Source: Robertmurraya korlensis (GTDB lineage: Bacteria > Bacillota > Bacilli > Bacillales > Cytobacillaceae). From it: a stretch of DNA of 64,000 bases. Under the pieces are notes generated by a model, which was not told where the DNA came from, searched no databases, and saw nothing but the letters and a program-made list of their open reading frames with translations. Below are positions 42,680 to 50,704 of this stretch, piece after piece; position 1 is the stretch's first letter, and the number at the start of each line of letters is the position of its first letter. The DNA lies in contig NZ_JAMBNS010000001.1 in NCBI RefSeq assembly GCF_023715225.1, positions 248,001 to 312,000 of the forward strand, written 5' to 3'. The translations under genes and the position numbers were made by a program.

Positions 42680-43381
42680 ATGGCCAATGAAACAACGAAA
42701 TTAAAAATTCCTATGCCTATTGGGACTGATTTTTTCACTCGTGCTAATTTTATCGCGGCTCTTCAAGCAATTGAGGATAATGCTGTTCCATATACAGGAG
42801 CAACAAAGAACGTAAATTTAGGAGCATACGGTCTTTTTGCTAATACAGTAGCTCACAACGACAGTGACGGTGACGGCATCTATTTTCAATGGAATGAAGA
42901 TAGCGATTCGGGAAAATTCGCTTTGAAGTCTAGAAGGGTAAGTGATAACTCTATACTTAACGGTGTTATTTATGCCACAAAAGATGGAATTGTAAACTTA
43001 TCTAGACAGCCATACGTTTCAGTATCAAGAATAACAAATGCATCACTAGCAGCCGGAGTTGATACGCAAGTTGGATTTACAAATAAATATGCAGATATTC
43101 AAGGTGAATTTGCTAGTAATACTTATGTACCAAAGGAAAGCGGAGTTTACCTAGTCAATGTACACGGGCATTTATCTGCATCAATGACAGGGTTATTCGA
43201 TTTTGTGCTTTACGAAAATGGAGCCGTAATGACGCGCCTATATGCGGAATATAGCGCAAGAACATTTAGTGTTACAAGAGTTCTACAATTGACCGCGGGT
43301 AATTCCTATACGTTTTATGTTCAATCAGATTCAGGCGCAACAATGGAAAATTACCATTTACAAATTAGCAAACTATCATAA
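42680..43381 (+). CDS. Tail fibre-like protein with C1q/TNF-like C-terminal domain
   Basis: The N-terminal 130 residues resemble phage fibre attachment modules (PYTGATKNVNLGAYGLFANT). The C-terminal 120 residues form a beta sandwich pattern (FVPKESGVYLVNVHGHLS-like; YLVNVHGHLSASMTGLFDF, TAGNSYTFYVQSDSGATMEN) like the C1q/TNF receptor-binding heads of fibres. 233 aa. Likely a receptor-binding protein; family assignment of the head is by pattern only. Confidence 0.7.
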   Translation: MANETTKLKIPMPIGTDFFTRANFIAALQAIEDNAVPYTGATKNVNLGAYGLFANTVAHNDSDGDGIYFQWNEDSDSGKFALKSRRVSDNSILNGVIYATKDGIVNLSRQPYVSVSRITNASLAAGVDTQVGFTNKYADIQGEFASNTYVPKESGVYLVNVHGHLSASMTGLFDFVLYENGAVMTRLYAEYSARTFSVTRVLQLTAGNSYTFYVQSDSGATMENYHLQISKLS

Positions 43382-43393
43382 AGGGGCGATACA

Positions 43394-43663
43394 ATGAAAC
43401 CTTCAATCTTAAAACGTTATCCTGAGTTATCTAAGGACGATGTTTTATTAAGGGACGATAACAATGGAAAAGGTCCATATATCGCAGTATGGAAAAGCAC
43501 CAAACCAAAGCCTACAATGGATCAGGTTAAACAATGGGTGTTAGAAGATGAAGCTATTCCTAAACCATTAACTCCAGAAGAGGAACTAGAACAAGTAAAA
43601 AAACAACAAGAACTCATGCAAACTGCATTGGATGAACTCATTTTCTCTGGAGGTGCATTCTAA
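43394..43663 (+). CDS. XkdW-like tail protein, 89 aa
   Basis: Begins MKPSILKRYPELSKDDVLLR, with GPYIAVWKSTKPKPTMDQV and a C-terminal coiled coil (EEELEQVKKQQELMQTALDE). This matches the small XkdW-type proteins following fibre genes in PBSX-like phages. Confidence 0.8.
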   Translation: MKPSILKRYPELSKDDVLLRDDNNGKGPYIAVWKSTKPKPTMDQVKQWVLEDEAIPKPLTPEEELEQVKKQQELMQTALDELIFSGGAF

Positions 43664-43809
43664 TGGCTGCATACATGGGGCAACGAATTATCGATGGAGT
43701 TTACACCTACGATTACGTTATTTCAAAACGTCCAGACTTACAACAAGGAATTGATAATTATTTAATTTCTGAAGGAAGACAAGATTTAATAACTACTACA
43801 GAGGGCTAA
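43663..43809 (+). CDS. XkdX-like small protein, 48 aa
   Basis: taATG overlap with the XkdW-like gene. It reads MAAYMGQRIIDGVYTYDYVI and ends in TTTEG. Very short tail-region proteins in this position (XkdX) are conserved but of unknown function. A terminator overlaps its stop codon. Confidence 0.7.
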   Translation: MAAYMGQRIIDGVYTYDYVISKRPDLQQGIDNYLISEGRQDLITTTEG

Positions 43810-43825
43810 TCAGTCCTCTTTTTAT
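43801..43825 (+). terminator. Terminator at the end of the tail operon
   Basis: GAGGGCT pairs with AGTCCTC (one wobble) and is followed by TTTTTATT. It separates tail genes from lysis genes. Confidence 0.75.
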
Positions 43826-43848
43826 TATGTAAAAAAGGACGGTGTGTG

Positions 43849-44349
43849 ATGAAAAGCTATTTGGAAGTGCTTAATTTGAGCAACTTATTTACAGCTAGAA
43901 CCGGAGTTATTGGAGCCATTAGCGGGACTGCTGGGTCTGTACTAAGCAAGGTTTATGGTGGCGAAATGTATATCTGGTTTGTATCAGCTCTGTTGCTAGG
44001 GATTGCCCTTGACTGGATCGGTGGTACTTCTGCTTCTAAAAAGGACGCTAGTTACGGTAGTGCTTATGGGATTCAAGGCATTATGAGAGTTGCGGTAATG
44101 TTGGCTCTTCCTGCCTTTGGTGCAGTATTAGATCACATATTAAAAACTCCAAATTTGGTTTTCTTTATGTTTTGGGGCGGTCTTATGTTCCATACCTTAG
44201 TTTCTATGTCAGCAAACTTTAAAAGAGCAGGTTGGAATGTATGGATTCCTACGTGGGCCATTGATTTTGTGGCGAGTGAAATTGAAGCAAAGATAAAACG
44301 TTCTGAAAGCCGTACACAAAATACAGTAACTAAAGGAGATGAACAGTAA
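43849..44349 (+). CDS. Phage holin
   Basis: Membrane protein with an N-terminal segment and about three hydrophobic helices (MYIWFVSALLLGIALDWIGG, IMRVAVMLALPAFGAVLDHI, LVFFMFWGGLMFHTLVSM) and a charged tail, as in the TcdE/phage_holin_4 family. It forms the membrane lesions that release the endolysin encoded next. The ATG at 43849 is used; a GTG at 43846 is in frame. 166 aa. Confidence 0.9.
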   Translation: MKSYLEVLNLSNLFTARTGVIGAISGTAGSVLSKVYGGEMYIWFVSALLLGIALDWIGGTSASKKDASYGSAYGIQGIMRVAVMLALPAFGAVLDHILKTPNLVFFMFWGGLMFHTLVSMSANFKRAGWNVWIPTWAIDFVASEIEAKIKRSESRTQNTVTKGDEQ

Positions 44350-45056
44350 TGTCATTTATCAGTACCATTGCTCCTTTCGCTCAAAAGTTGTCTAAGGAAT
44401 ATGGTGTACTTGCTTCTCTGATAATCGCTCAAGCTTGTCATGAATCACGATACGGTGAAAGTGGACTAGCAAAAAAAGCTTTTAACCTATTCGGTATTAA
44501 AGGAACATATAACGGTCAAGCCGTACAAATGCCAACATGGGAGCACTATAACGGGAAAGATGTTACAGTCCTAGCTAACTTCCGGAAGTATCCTTCTTTC
44601 TTAGAATCAATGGAAGACCTTTGCAAATTATATGTTAAAGGTGTTTCTTGGGACCGTAACAAGTACCGGGCGGTGCTTGGACAAGAGGACTTTGAAAAGG
44701 CTGCAAGAGCTGTGGAAGCTGCAGGATATGCAACGGATCCATATGGTTATGCAAATAAACTTCTAGGAATCTACAAACAAGCGAATCTAGAACAATATGA
44801 TAAAGAGGAGAATCCACCTTATTATGTTGTCATTCCTAACCTTGCGTTCTGGCAAGCAAAGGCTCTTGTTGCTGAGTATGAGAAAAAGGGGTATAAGTGC
44901 CAAGGTGTCGCTGATAAGATTTACGGTCCGAATGAAAAGCCACAGGAAAAAGATCCTTACCAGTTCTATATCCACACCGATCTAAATACAGCCAAAAAGT
45001 TTGTTATTGAGCTGAAGAAAAAAGGATATGGAAAGACTTTCGGCCGAAGCAGATAA
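44349..45056 (+). CDS. Endolysin: glucosaminidase-type muramoyl hydrolase
   Basis: The N-terminal domain (about 1-150) is a FlgJ-like N-acetylglucosaminidase: SLIIAQACHESRYGESGLAK with the catalytic Glu in ESRYGESG, and ANFRKYPSFLESMEDLCKLY. The C-terminal 75 residues form a SPOR-like repeat pair (WQAKALVAEYEKKGYKC and AKKFVIELKKKGYGKTF) likely to bind cell wall. 235 aa. Starts in the holin stop codon. No signal peptide, consistent with holin-dependent release. Confidence 0.9.
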   Translation: MSFISTIAPFAQKLSKEYGVLASLIIAQACHESRYGESGLAKKAFNLFGIKGTYNGQAVQMPTWEHYNGKDVTVLANFRKYPSFLESMEDLCKLYVKGVSWDRNKYRAVLGQEDFEKAARAVEAAGYATDPYGYANKLLGIYKQANLEQYDKEENPPYYVVIPNLAFWQAKALVAEYEKKGYKCQGVADKIYGPNEKPQEKDPYQFYIHTDLNTAKKFVIELKKKGYGKTFGRSR

Positions 45057-45082
45057 AGCCCTCATCTGAGGGCTTTTTTATA
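45055..45082 (+). terminator. Terminator after the endolysin gene
   Basis: AAAGCCCTC (45055-45063) pairs with GAGGGCTTT (45068-45076) around ATCT; T tail. Confidence 0.9.
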
Positions 45083-45096
45083 TATGGAGGTGTGTT

Positions 45097-45417
45097 ATGA
45101 ATATTGTTCAAGGTGATAACAAGTTAACGATCCCCATTAGCACAAATATGAATTTAGAAAATGCTACTGTTACAATTACAGTCAAGCGAGGGGGAGAAAT
45201 CTTTACTAAAACAGCTACTATTCTTGATATAGTAACGGGAAGTTGTGAGTTTTCGTTGACTAACGAGGATTTAACTGTAGCCGGCATATATGAGTATCAA
45301 TGGACAGCAGAGTTTACTGACGGGAGAGTAAAGTCTGGGAAAAAACTTGATACTTATGTTTCAGAAAAGCTAACTGGAACTATTGTGACTGTAACTATTG
45401 ATGGCGGTGAATTCTAA
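45097..45417 (+). CDS. BppU-like N-terminal tail protein, 106 aa
   Basis: Beta-rich: NIVQGDNKLTIPISTNMNLE and IYEYQWTAEFTDGRVKSGKK, a pattern like the N-terminal Ig-type domain of baseplate upper proteins (BppU). Directly upstream of the large spike protein with taATG overlap, so probably its adaptor. Confidence 0.65.
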   Translation: MNIVQGDNKLTIPISTNMNLENATVTITVKRGGEIFTKTATILDIVTGSCEFSLTNEDLTVAGIYEYQWTAEFTDGRVKSGKKLDTYVSEKLTGTIVTVTIDGGEF

Positions 45418-47402
45418 TGGCTGATTATATTATCGATAAAATCAAAATTAAACGAGGCTTAAAAGCCAATTTACCTATCCTTGAAATCGGTGAACCAGCC
45501 TATTGTACGGATACTAAAGAGTATTTTATTGGAACACAGGAAGGAAATATACTAATTAATGATCTAAGTGAAGTTACATCTTTAGTTGGTGAAAAAGCCG
45601 ATAAAACGTTTGTTGATACAGAATTAGGGAAGAGGGCAACGAAGGAAGAATTGCAACAAACCAATACGCAATTAGCTGCCACAAATACGGAGCTAGGGAA
45701 GAAAGCGACGAAAGAAGAAGTAAATGCAGTTTCGTCACAGTTGGCAGATATAGTGATAAACGTTAAATCCTATGGTGCTAAAGGTGACGGTGTTACTGAT
45801 GACACGACAGCGATTAAAAATGCTATCACAGCAACACCAGTTGGAGCGACATTGTATATTCCTTCATCTCTTAATTGGTATGTGATTTCTGATACTATAA
45901 CAGTGAATAAAAACATTAATATTTTATTTAAAGGTAAACTCAAATTCACTGGAACAAGAGATAAAGTAGCTTTACAGTTTACTGGAATGACGATGTGTAA
46001 TATTGAAATTGACCAAATCTTTGACCAAGTGGCAGTAACTAACTCGACTTTAGGTTGGCATGGTTTGGAAAACTTAGCTTATACAGGCATTGAGTTAGTT
46101 AACCTGAAACAATGTACCATTCAAGTTAATGACGTACGTGCTTTCACTACAGGAGTACGTGCAAAAGCTACTGGTGGTCAAGGTTTTTGGTTTAACCATA
46201 TTTACATCAAACAGATTTCAAATGCAAGGTATTACTTGGATATAAATACAGATGGTTCAGGTAGTTGGCTAAACGGAAACTATTTCTACGACACAAGTTT
46301 CTATGCAGGAACAGGGACTGGATCAAGTTACGCAAGTTCTTCCTCAGAGAAGTATTCCATTATTCAAACCCTAACAAACGGAAACACTTATACCAGTAAT
46401 GCAAACTACTTCTTTTATCAGAAATATGAAGTAAATAGCAATTATGTTGGAGGATTGTGGACTCAGGTTAAATTAGTTAAAGCCATAGGGTGGATTTTCA
46501 AAGATTACCGTGTTGAATTGAGTGGTGGAAACTATAAATTTGCTGATATTGACTTAACCTTGACAGGGTCAATGGATAACAAATTTATCCCTACAGATAG
46601 TGGCGGTTTGACGAAGTTTTCTTATGGGAGTAGCTTCAGTAATACACAGAATGTCTCATATGCCTATACGGAAATAGCCAATCTAGAAGGGGCGAAACAA
46701 TATCTAATCCTTCACGAGACTAACCTACGTGGACGTTATAGAAAGTACCAAGATGCTTATAATACGATTGAAGGGTTAGTACGTAAACCACTAAGTTCAA
46801 CGAGTCTTACAGAAGAGTTTGGTTATGAGTATAAAACCGATGATCTTATTGCTGAAAACGGAGTAACTATTAGTGGAAGTTCACCTGTTGTTATTTACCT
46901 AACCAATTTGACAAAAGGTGATACAATCACGATTGAAAAAATGCACCATTCAGGAACTATGTTTAGTAACTGGTATAAGCCTTTTGATTTGTCAGATGTC
47001 TTTTGTGCTGGAGGACAAATTGATGGAGGGAAGGCTTTAGGTCATAACGGTTATTTTGACGCAACTAATAACGCATTAAGACAAAATACACCGACACTAA
47101 ATGATACGTTCACGGTCAACAGTTCGAACGTTAAAACAATTGCTGCCCTTATTGCAGGAACTTTAAACGGGTTCAAGATATATAGTACAAACCCTAATAT
47201 AGTAGTGAAGAAAACAATGAACCCTTCTATCTTTAAACGTCAAGGGGTTTATGTCCGATCAATTCCAAGTAGAACCCTTAACGGATACTTTATGCCAGAA
47301 GAAATTGTTTATAATGAAAATACATCAACTGGTCAAGCAATTGGGTGGAAGCTAACCCTTTCAGGGGGAGTTTTAACTTGGCAGAGTATAGGAACATATT
47401 AA
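45417..47402 (+). CDS. Tail spike with pectate-lyase-like beta-helix
   Basis: The N-terminal 40 residues are a fibre-attachment module (KIKIKRGLKANLPILEIGEP). A short repeat follows (LGKRATKEELQ / LGKKATKEEVN, about 63-107) forming a coiled linker. From about 115 a beta-helix begins with the Pectate_lyase_3 opening KSYGAKGDGVTDDTTAIKNA. It likely binds or degrades a cell-surface polysaccharide. 661 aa. The location after the lysis genes suggests an accessory receptor-binding cassette. Confidence 0.85.
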   Translation: MADYIIDKIKIKRGLKANLPILEIGEPAYCTDTKEYFIGTQEGNILINDLSEVTSLVGEKADKTFVDTELGKRATKEELQQTNTQLAATNTELGKKATKEEVNAVSSQLADIVINVKSYGAKGDGVTDDTTAIKNAITATPVGATLYIPSSLNWYVISDTITVNKNINILFKGKLKFTGTRDKVALQFTGMTMCNIEIDQIFDQVAVTNSTLGWHGLENLAYTGIELVNLKQCTIQVNDVRAFTTGVRAKATGGQGFWFNHIYIKQISNARYYLDINTDGSGSWLNGNYFYDTSFYAGTGTGSSYASSSSEKYSIIQTLTNGNTYTSNANYFFYQKYEVNSNYVGGLWTQVKLVKAIGWIFKDYRVELSGGNYKFADIDLTLTGSMDNKFIPTDSGGLTKFSYGSSFSNTQNVSYAYTEIANLEGAKQYLILHETNLRGRYRKYQDAYNTIEGLVRKPLSSTSLTEEFGYEYKTDDLIAENGVTISGSSPVVIYLTNLTKGDTITIEKMHHSGTMFSNWYKPFDLSDVFCAGGQIDGGKALGHNGYFDATNNALRQNTPTLNDTFTVNSSNVKTIAALIAGTLNGFKIYSTNPNIVVKKTMNPSIFKRQGVYVRSIPSRTLNGYFMPEEIVYNENTSTGQAIGWKLTLSGGVLTWQSIGTY

Positions 47403-47461
47403 AAAAATATTTAACTTACTTGTAAAATAGTGTAAAATTATGGTGAATTTTATCAAAGGAG

Positions 47462-48526
47462 TTGGGTATTACGGATAAGAACACCATTTTTACAAGTAAT
47501 AAAATATCGAAATATGTAAGCAAGAAGATTACTATACTCTCATTCTTGTACGCTTACCTAGTTGTAGTGATTCACTCTTCAAATTCAATCAACTATTTCG
47601 GAACAGATAAAAGTATAAATTTCGTTACCTATATTGAAAACATAATAGGTGAGGGAGTTGCAAGGATCGCAGTTCCAAGTTTTTTCGTAATATCAGGCAT
47701 TTTGTTCTTTATAGGCTTTACTCCATCTATTAATGCTTTTCGATCCAAGTATAAATCAAGAGCAAAGTCTTTATTAGTTCCTTATCTATTGTGGAACGTT
47801 ATCGGCTACGTTTACGCTTGTATCGTACCATTACTTGCTGCAAAAGTTATCAGTATTAATACTCTACCAGCAGAAATCGGACTAAAATCATTCTTAATTG
47901 CTGTAATTACTGCTCAATATACAACTTTTTGGTTTATTGGTAGTTTGATAATTTGTGTTGTCTTATCACCAGTAATTTACTTCCTAGTGAGCAAACCAAT
48001 CTTTTCTGAAATTTCAATTGTTTTATTAGCAGTAATTTGGGGAGTGTTTGCTGGTAGAACAGGTATTTTGGTTGGATTGTTTTTCTTTAGTTTGGGTGCA
48101 TATATAATACTAAGACTACCGAACTTGATAAACAAAAAAATGACCTTAAAACAAACTTGGGTTTTAATAGTTGCATTTATCGGTGTTCTTTTGTTAAATG
48201 CGTATTTTTACCCTACAGAGTTAGTTAAAATGGTAATTCTTTTAGGTATTCCAACAGTGTGGGTTCTTTATGATTTATTTGAAACTAAAATTAAAGTGAC
48301 AGAGTTTATGAAGTATAGTTTTGTGATTTTTGCAGCACATAGTTTTGTTAATCAGATAATATTAAAAACCATATTAGTCGTATTAGGAAAAGGACAAATT
48401 CAAGCAATGTTTAATTATATAGTCACTCCGTTTTTATCTGTTGTGCTTGTAATAATTGCAGGGAGTTTGGTAAGAAAATATTTACCTAAGATTTGGTCGC
48501 TATTAAATGGTGGACGGAATGCGTAA
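47462..48526 (+). CDS. Integral membrane acyltransferase (acyltransferase 3 family)
   Basis: About ten predicted membrane helices. Family pattern: YAYLVVVIHSSNSINYF (catalytic-type His), GVARIAVPSFFVISGILFFI with the characteristic RxxVPxFFxxSG, and late YSFVIFAAHSFVNQI. Such proteins add acyl groups to cell-wall or surface polymers, so this may be a lysogenic-conversion gene that alters the phage receptor; the neighbour spike fits that idea. The start is unclear: AAAGGAG abuts the TTG at 47462, while a rare ATT at 47468 is 6 nt from it. 354 aa from TTG. The gene is more AT-rich than its neighbours. Confidence 0.85.
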   Translation: MGITDKNTIFTSNKISKYVSKKITILSFLYAYLVVVIHSSNSINYFGTDKSINFVTYIENIIGEGVARIAVPSFFVISGILFFIGFTPSINAFRSKYKSRAKSLLVPYLLWNVIGYVYACIVPLLAAKVISINTLPAEIGLKSFLIAVITAQYTTFWFIGSLIICVVLSPVIYFLVSKPIFSEISIVLLAVIWGVFAGRTGILVGLFFFSLGAYIILRLPNLINKKMTLKQTWVLIVAFIGVLLLNAYFYPTELVKMVILLGIPTVWVLYDLFETKIKVTEFMKYSFVIFAAHSFVNQIILKTILVVLGKGQIQAMFNYIVTPFLSVVLVIIAGSLVRKYLPKIWSLLNGGRNA

Positions 48527-48681
48527 TAGACAATTGGATGAAATAGTGACACACGTCAACGAATGTAGGAGAAAAGTTTACAAGGAAATTTTTCTTTATC
48601 GAACCTTATGTGAAGACTAAGGAAACTAATCTCTTGTTATGATACTATCCTCCTATCTTAGTTACATTAGGAGGAGTCGAA

Positions 48682-48831
48682 TTGCTAAAAGTAGATGATC
48701 TGGTTCTTTACAAAGGGAAGATGTACAAAGTATTTTTCGACTACAAGAATGGACAATATGAGATTAAGGATCCTGGTTTCATTAACTGCATCTTGGTTCG
48801 CGAAACGGATGTTTTAAAGGTGACTGAATGA
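48682..48831 (+). CDS. Small protein, 49 aa
   Basis: TTG start behind AGGAGGAG. Reads MLKVDDLVLYKGKMYKVFFD and ends RETDVLKVTE: a small beta-barrel-like protein (SH3-type pattern). Ends just before the minus-strand terminator hairpin. Confidence 0.6.
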   Translation: MLKVDDLVLYKGKMYKVFFDYKNGQYEIKDPGFINCILVRETDVLKVTE

Positions 48832-48833
48832 AA

Positions 48834-48863
48834 AAGAGCCCCTTCTCAACCGAGAGGGGCTCT
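48834..48863 (-). terminator. Terminator for the minus-strand cassette
   Basis: AGAGCCCC (48835-48842 on plus) and GGGGCTCT (48856-48863) form the stem, with inner CTC/GAG pairs. On the minus strand a TTTTTC tract follows, so it ends the leftward operon 49908-48915; it may also work in the other direction. Confidence 0.75.
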
Positions 48864-48914
48864 AATGTGGAGATCGTTTGGAATCTTATTATTTATCTCT
48901 TACTTCTGTTTTAT

Positions 48915-49154
48915 TCAAAAAGGTAAACCTAATTGATACCATCTTTCTTTTCTCACTTCTAATACTTTCTCCGTGATATCCTCACCATCAGCCAGGATCT
49001 TATCGAGTTTCTTATCAACTCCTCGACTGACGTCTTTATCCCACCAATCCCATGCAACATCCTCTGGACGTTGACCACGTAAAGGAAATGATCCTGCACG
49101 TTCTACTCTACCGGCTGGACCTGTGTAGTGGATGACTAGAAATACTTCTTTCAC
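48915..49154 (-). CDS. Hypothetical protein, 79 aa
   Basis: GTG start; MKEVFLVIHYTGPAGRVERA with a Trp-rich middle (EDVAWDWWDKDVSRGVDKKL). Not recognised. Last gene of a three-gene minus-strand cassette at the right of the phage. Confidence 0.65.
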   Translation of the reverse strand: MKEVFLVIHYTGPAGRVERAGSFPLRGQRPEDVAWDWWDKDVSRGVDKKLDKILADGEDITEKVLEVRKERWYQLGLPF

Positions 49155-49160
49155 AATTGA

Positions 49161-49712
49161 TCATTCCCATTCAAAAGGATAAACAGCAATGTTTGCTTCA
49201 CTAAATGTATCATTAAGGGTAATTTCATATCCAATTCGATTTTGCTCTACCTGGCTATCCTCAAACTTCATTCCAAGAGCATCCTCTATTTCTTCAATAG
49301 CAGCTGAAGTTTCAAACTGAATGCTAGCTAGCTTTCCATCGCTATAGATTGCTGTTGCATAATCAAATAATTCATTTTCACCGTAACTAATAAAATCAGC
49401 ATTAACTGTTGATCCGTCTGTTAATTCAAACTTCCCATTTGGATATTGTGTCTCTTCTGGATCCTGTTTATATTTTGCTTCAAACTCTTCTTGTGTAATC
49501 TCTGTTTTTGTCGTAGATATTGGTGTATTTGATTCAGTTGCTTCTGTTTTTCCTTCCTCTTCTTTTTCTTTATTTACAACAACTTTCTTCCCGTTAGTTA
49601 CTTCTTTTGGACCTTCAGCAATTCCCTCAATAAATTTAAGACCAAAAGAAATAATCATAATAGCAATAAGACCAAAAAAGACAAGTCTAACTATTAGTTT
49701 ACTACTCATCAT
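49161..49712 (-). CDS. Membrane-anchored exported protein, 183 aa
   Basis: An N-terminal signal-anchor (LIVRLVFFGLIAIMIISFGL) is followed by a Lys/Glu-rich stalk and an extracellular domain (about 70-183) with no cysteine lipobox. The C-terminal half contains AAIEEIEDALGMKFEDSQV. Shine-Dalgarno GGAGAGA. It follows the HTH gene with a 11-nt overlap, so it is probably under its control. Could be a superinfection-exclusion or lysogenic-conversion protein; no motif proves this. Confidence 0.7.
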   Translation of the reverse strand: MMSSKLIVRLVFFGLIAIMIISFGLKFIEGIAEGPKEVTNGKKVVVNKEKEEEGKTEATESNTPISTTKTEITQEEFEAKYKQDPEETQYPNGKFELTDGSTVNADFISYGENELFDYATAIYSDGKLASIQFETSAAIEEIEDALGMKFEDSQVEQNRIGYEITLNDTFSEANIAVYPFEWE

Positions 49713-49908
49713 CTTCTCTCCATTCATATAGATCTTCCACAGTTACACCTAATAAACGTGACAGTTTAAAAGCTTTCTCTAAAGTTGGTTTTGCCTTGCC
49801 AGTACACCAACTAGACAATGTATTTTCAGTCACCTCCATAGCATTACGCACTTCTTCTCTAGTTAGTGGAGATAGATCAATATAAGCTCTTATCTTACTT
49901 CTCAACAT
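49702..49908 (-). CDS. XRE-type HTH regulator, 68 aa
   Basis: HTH segment LTREEVRNAMEVTENTLSSW with GKAKPTLEKAFKLSRLLGVT and the C-terminal VEDLYEWRE. AGGGTGATAAAT precedes the ATG at 49908. First gene of the minus-strand cassette; probably autoregulates it. Confidence 0.82.
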   Translation of the reverse strand: MLRSKIRAYIDLSPLTREEVRNAMEVTENTLSSWCTGKAKPTLEKAFKLSRLLGVTVEDLYEWREDDE

Positions 49909-49917
49909 ATTTATCAC

Positions 49918-50276
49918 CCTATACTACTATTCCACATATGTACAATTCTTTCCTTTCACGTTATTAGTTAAAAAAATTTAAGTGTTTTTTGGATAGACAG
50001 GCAATATCAGTGATCTATGGTCATAGGCTATTAACACGAAAGCAACATTCTAGCTAAAGAGTAGGTGAAATGAACTGTAAGTGTTCTACTTCTCTTATTG
50101 CACATTATCTACACTCTATCACTAGCACACATGTACAAGGAAAAAGACTATCTACATCAACAAACAAAAAATTTGTTAAGAGTGAGCGAAGCGGGAAGAA
50201 GGGGAGGGGGACCGGGGGAACCAAGTGTTTATTCAGAAAATTAAACAATTCGAAATTATCAAGGAGGTAGATGCAA
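49918..50276. other. Intergenic region between the minus-strand cassette and the plasmid-like operon
   Basis: About 360 bp without a convincing gene. It should hold the divergent promoters of both units. A G-rich tract capable of forming a G-quadruplex is at 50193-50218, preceded by AGTGAGCGAAGCGGG. I see no clear sigma-A hexamers. Confidence 0.5.
50193..50218 (+). other. Predicted G-quadruplex tract
   Basis: Four G runs of 3, 4, 5 and 5 (50193-95, 50201-04, 50206-10, 50214-18) with loops of 5, 1 and 3 nt satisfy the standard G3+N1-7 rule. This is in strong contrast to the AT-rich phage. It lies about 60 nt before the ribosome binding site of the plasmid-like operon. Confidence 0.8.
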
Positions 50277-50513
50277 ATGATGTACACAGAACAAGAATTC
50301 AAGGAAATGGCAGAATGGCGCTTTCGTGAGTGTGACACAGTTGAAGAAGCAAAGATACTGCTTTATAAAACTTGGATTACAGGCCCATCTATTCGCTATT
50401 ACAAGATCAACGAACCTAAGTTAAAAGAAATCAAAATCAACACAGCTAAAGCCATTGATGAAGTATTTACTCAGTATAATCACGTTTTACCAACACATTT
50501 GAAGGAGGCATAA
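50277..50513 (+). CDS. Hypothetical protein, 78 aa
   Basis: First gene of the operon. AAGGAGG is 9 nt before the ATG at 50277 but only 3 nt before the ATG at 50271. Helical: MAEWRFRECDTVEEAKILLY. Not recognised. Confidence 0.65.
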   Translation: MMYTEQEFKEMAEWRFRECDTVEEAKILLYKTWITGPSIRYYKINEPKLKEIKINTAKAIDEVFTQYNHVLPTHLKEA

Positions 50514-50515
50514 AC

Positions 50516-50704
50516 ATGTTATTTACACCAACACTGTTACTAGCCGGGGGAGCCACAATCATCCTGGCTGCTATTGATAAGACTTGTGAAAGCTATGGGT
50601 TCTTTTGGATAGGAACGTTTTTAAAGATAGCATTACCTCTTATTGGTTTTGCAGCTGGCATCTACTTTATTGAAACTAACCCATTACTGGAATGGTTGAA
50701 ATGA
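50516..50704 (+). CDS. Two-span small membrane protein, 62 aa
   Basis: Two hydrophobic helices (LFTPTLLLAGGATIILAAID and FLKIALPLIGFAAGIYFIE). AAGGAGG upstream. Immediately before the FtsK-like ATPase, for which it could be a membrane tether. Confidence 0.65.
   Translation: MLFTPTLLLAGGATIILAAIDKTCESYGFFWIGTFLKIALPLIGFAAGIYFIETNPLLEWLK

Noticed and set aside
50070-50338. Overlapping open frames on both strands around the G-rich tract
   Set aside because: The plus-strand frame has its only AGGTGA 2 nt from the ATG and a low-complexity tail; the minus-strand frame is antisense to the real gene at 50277.
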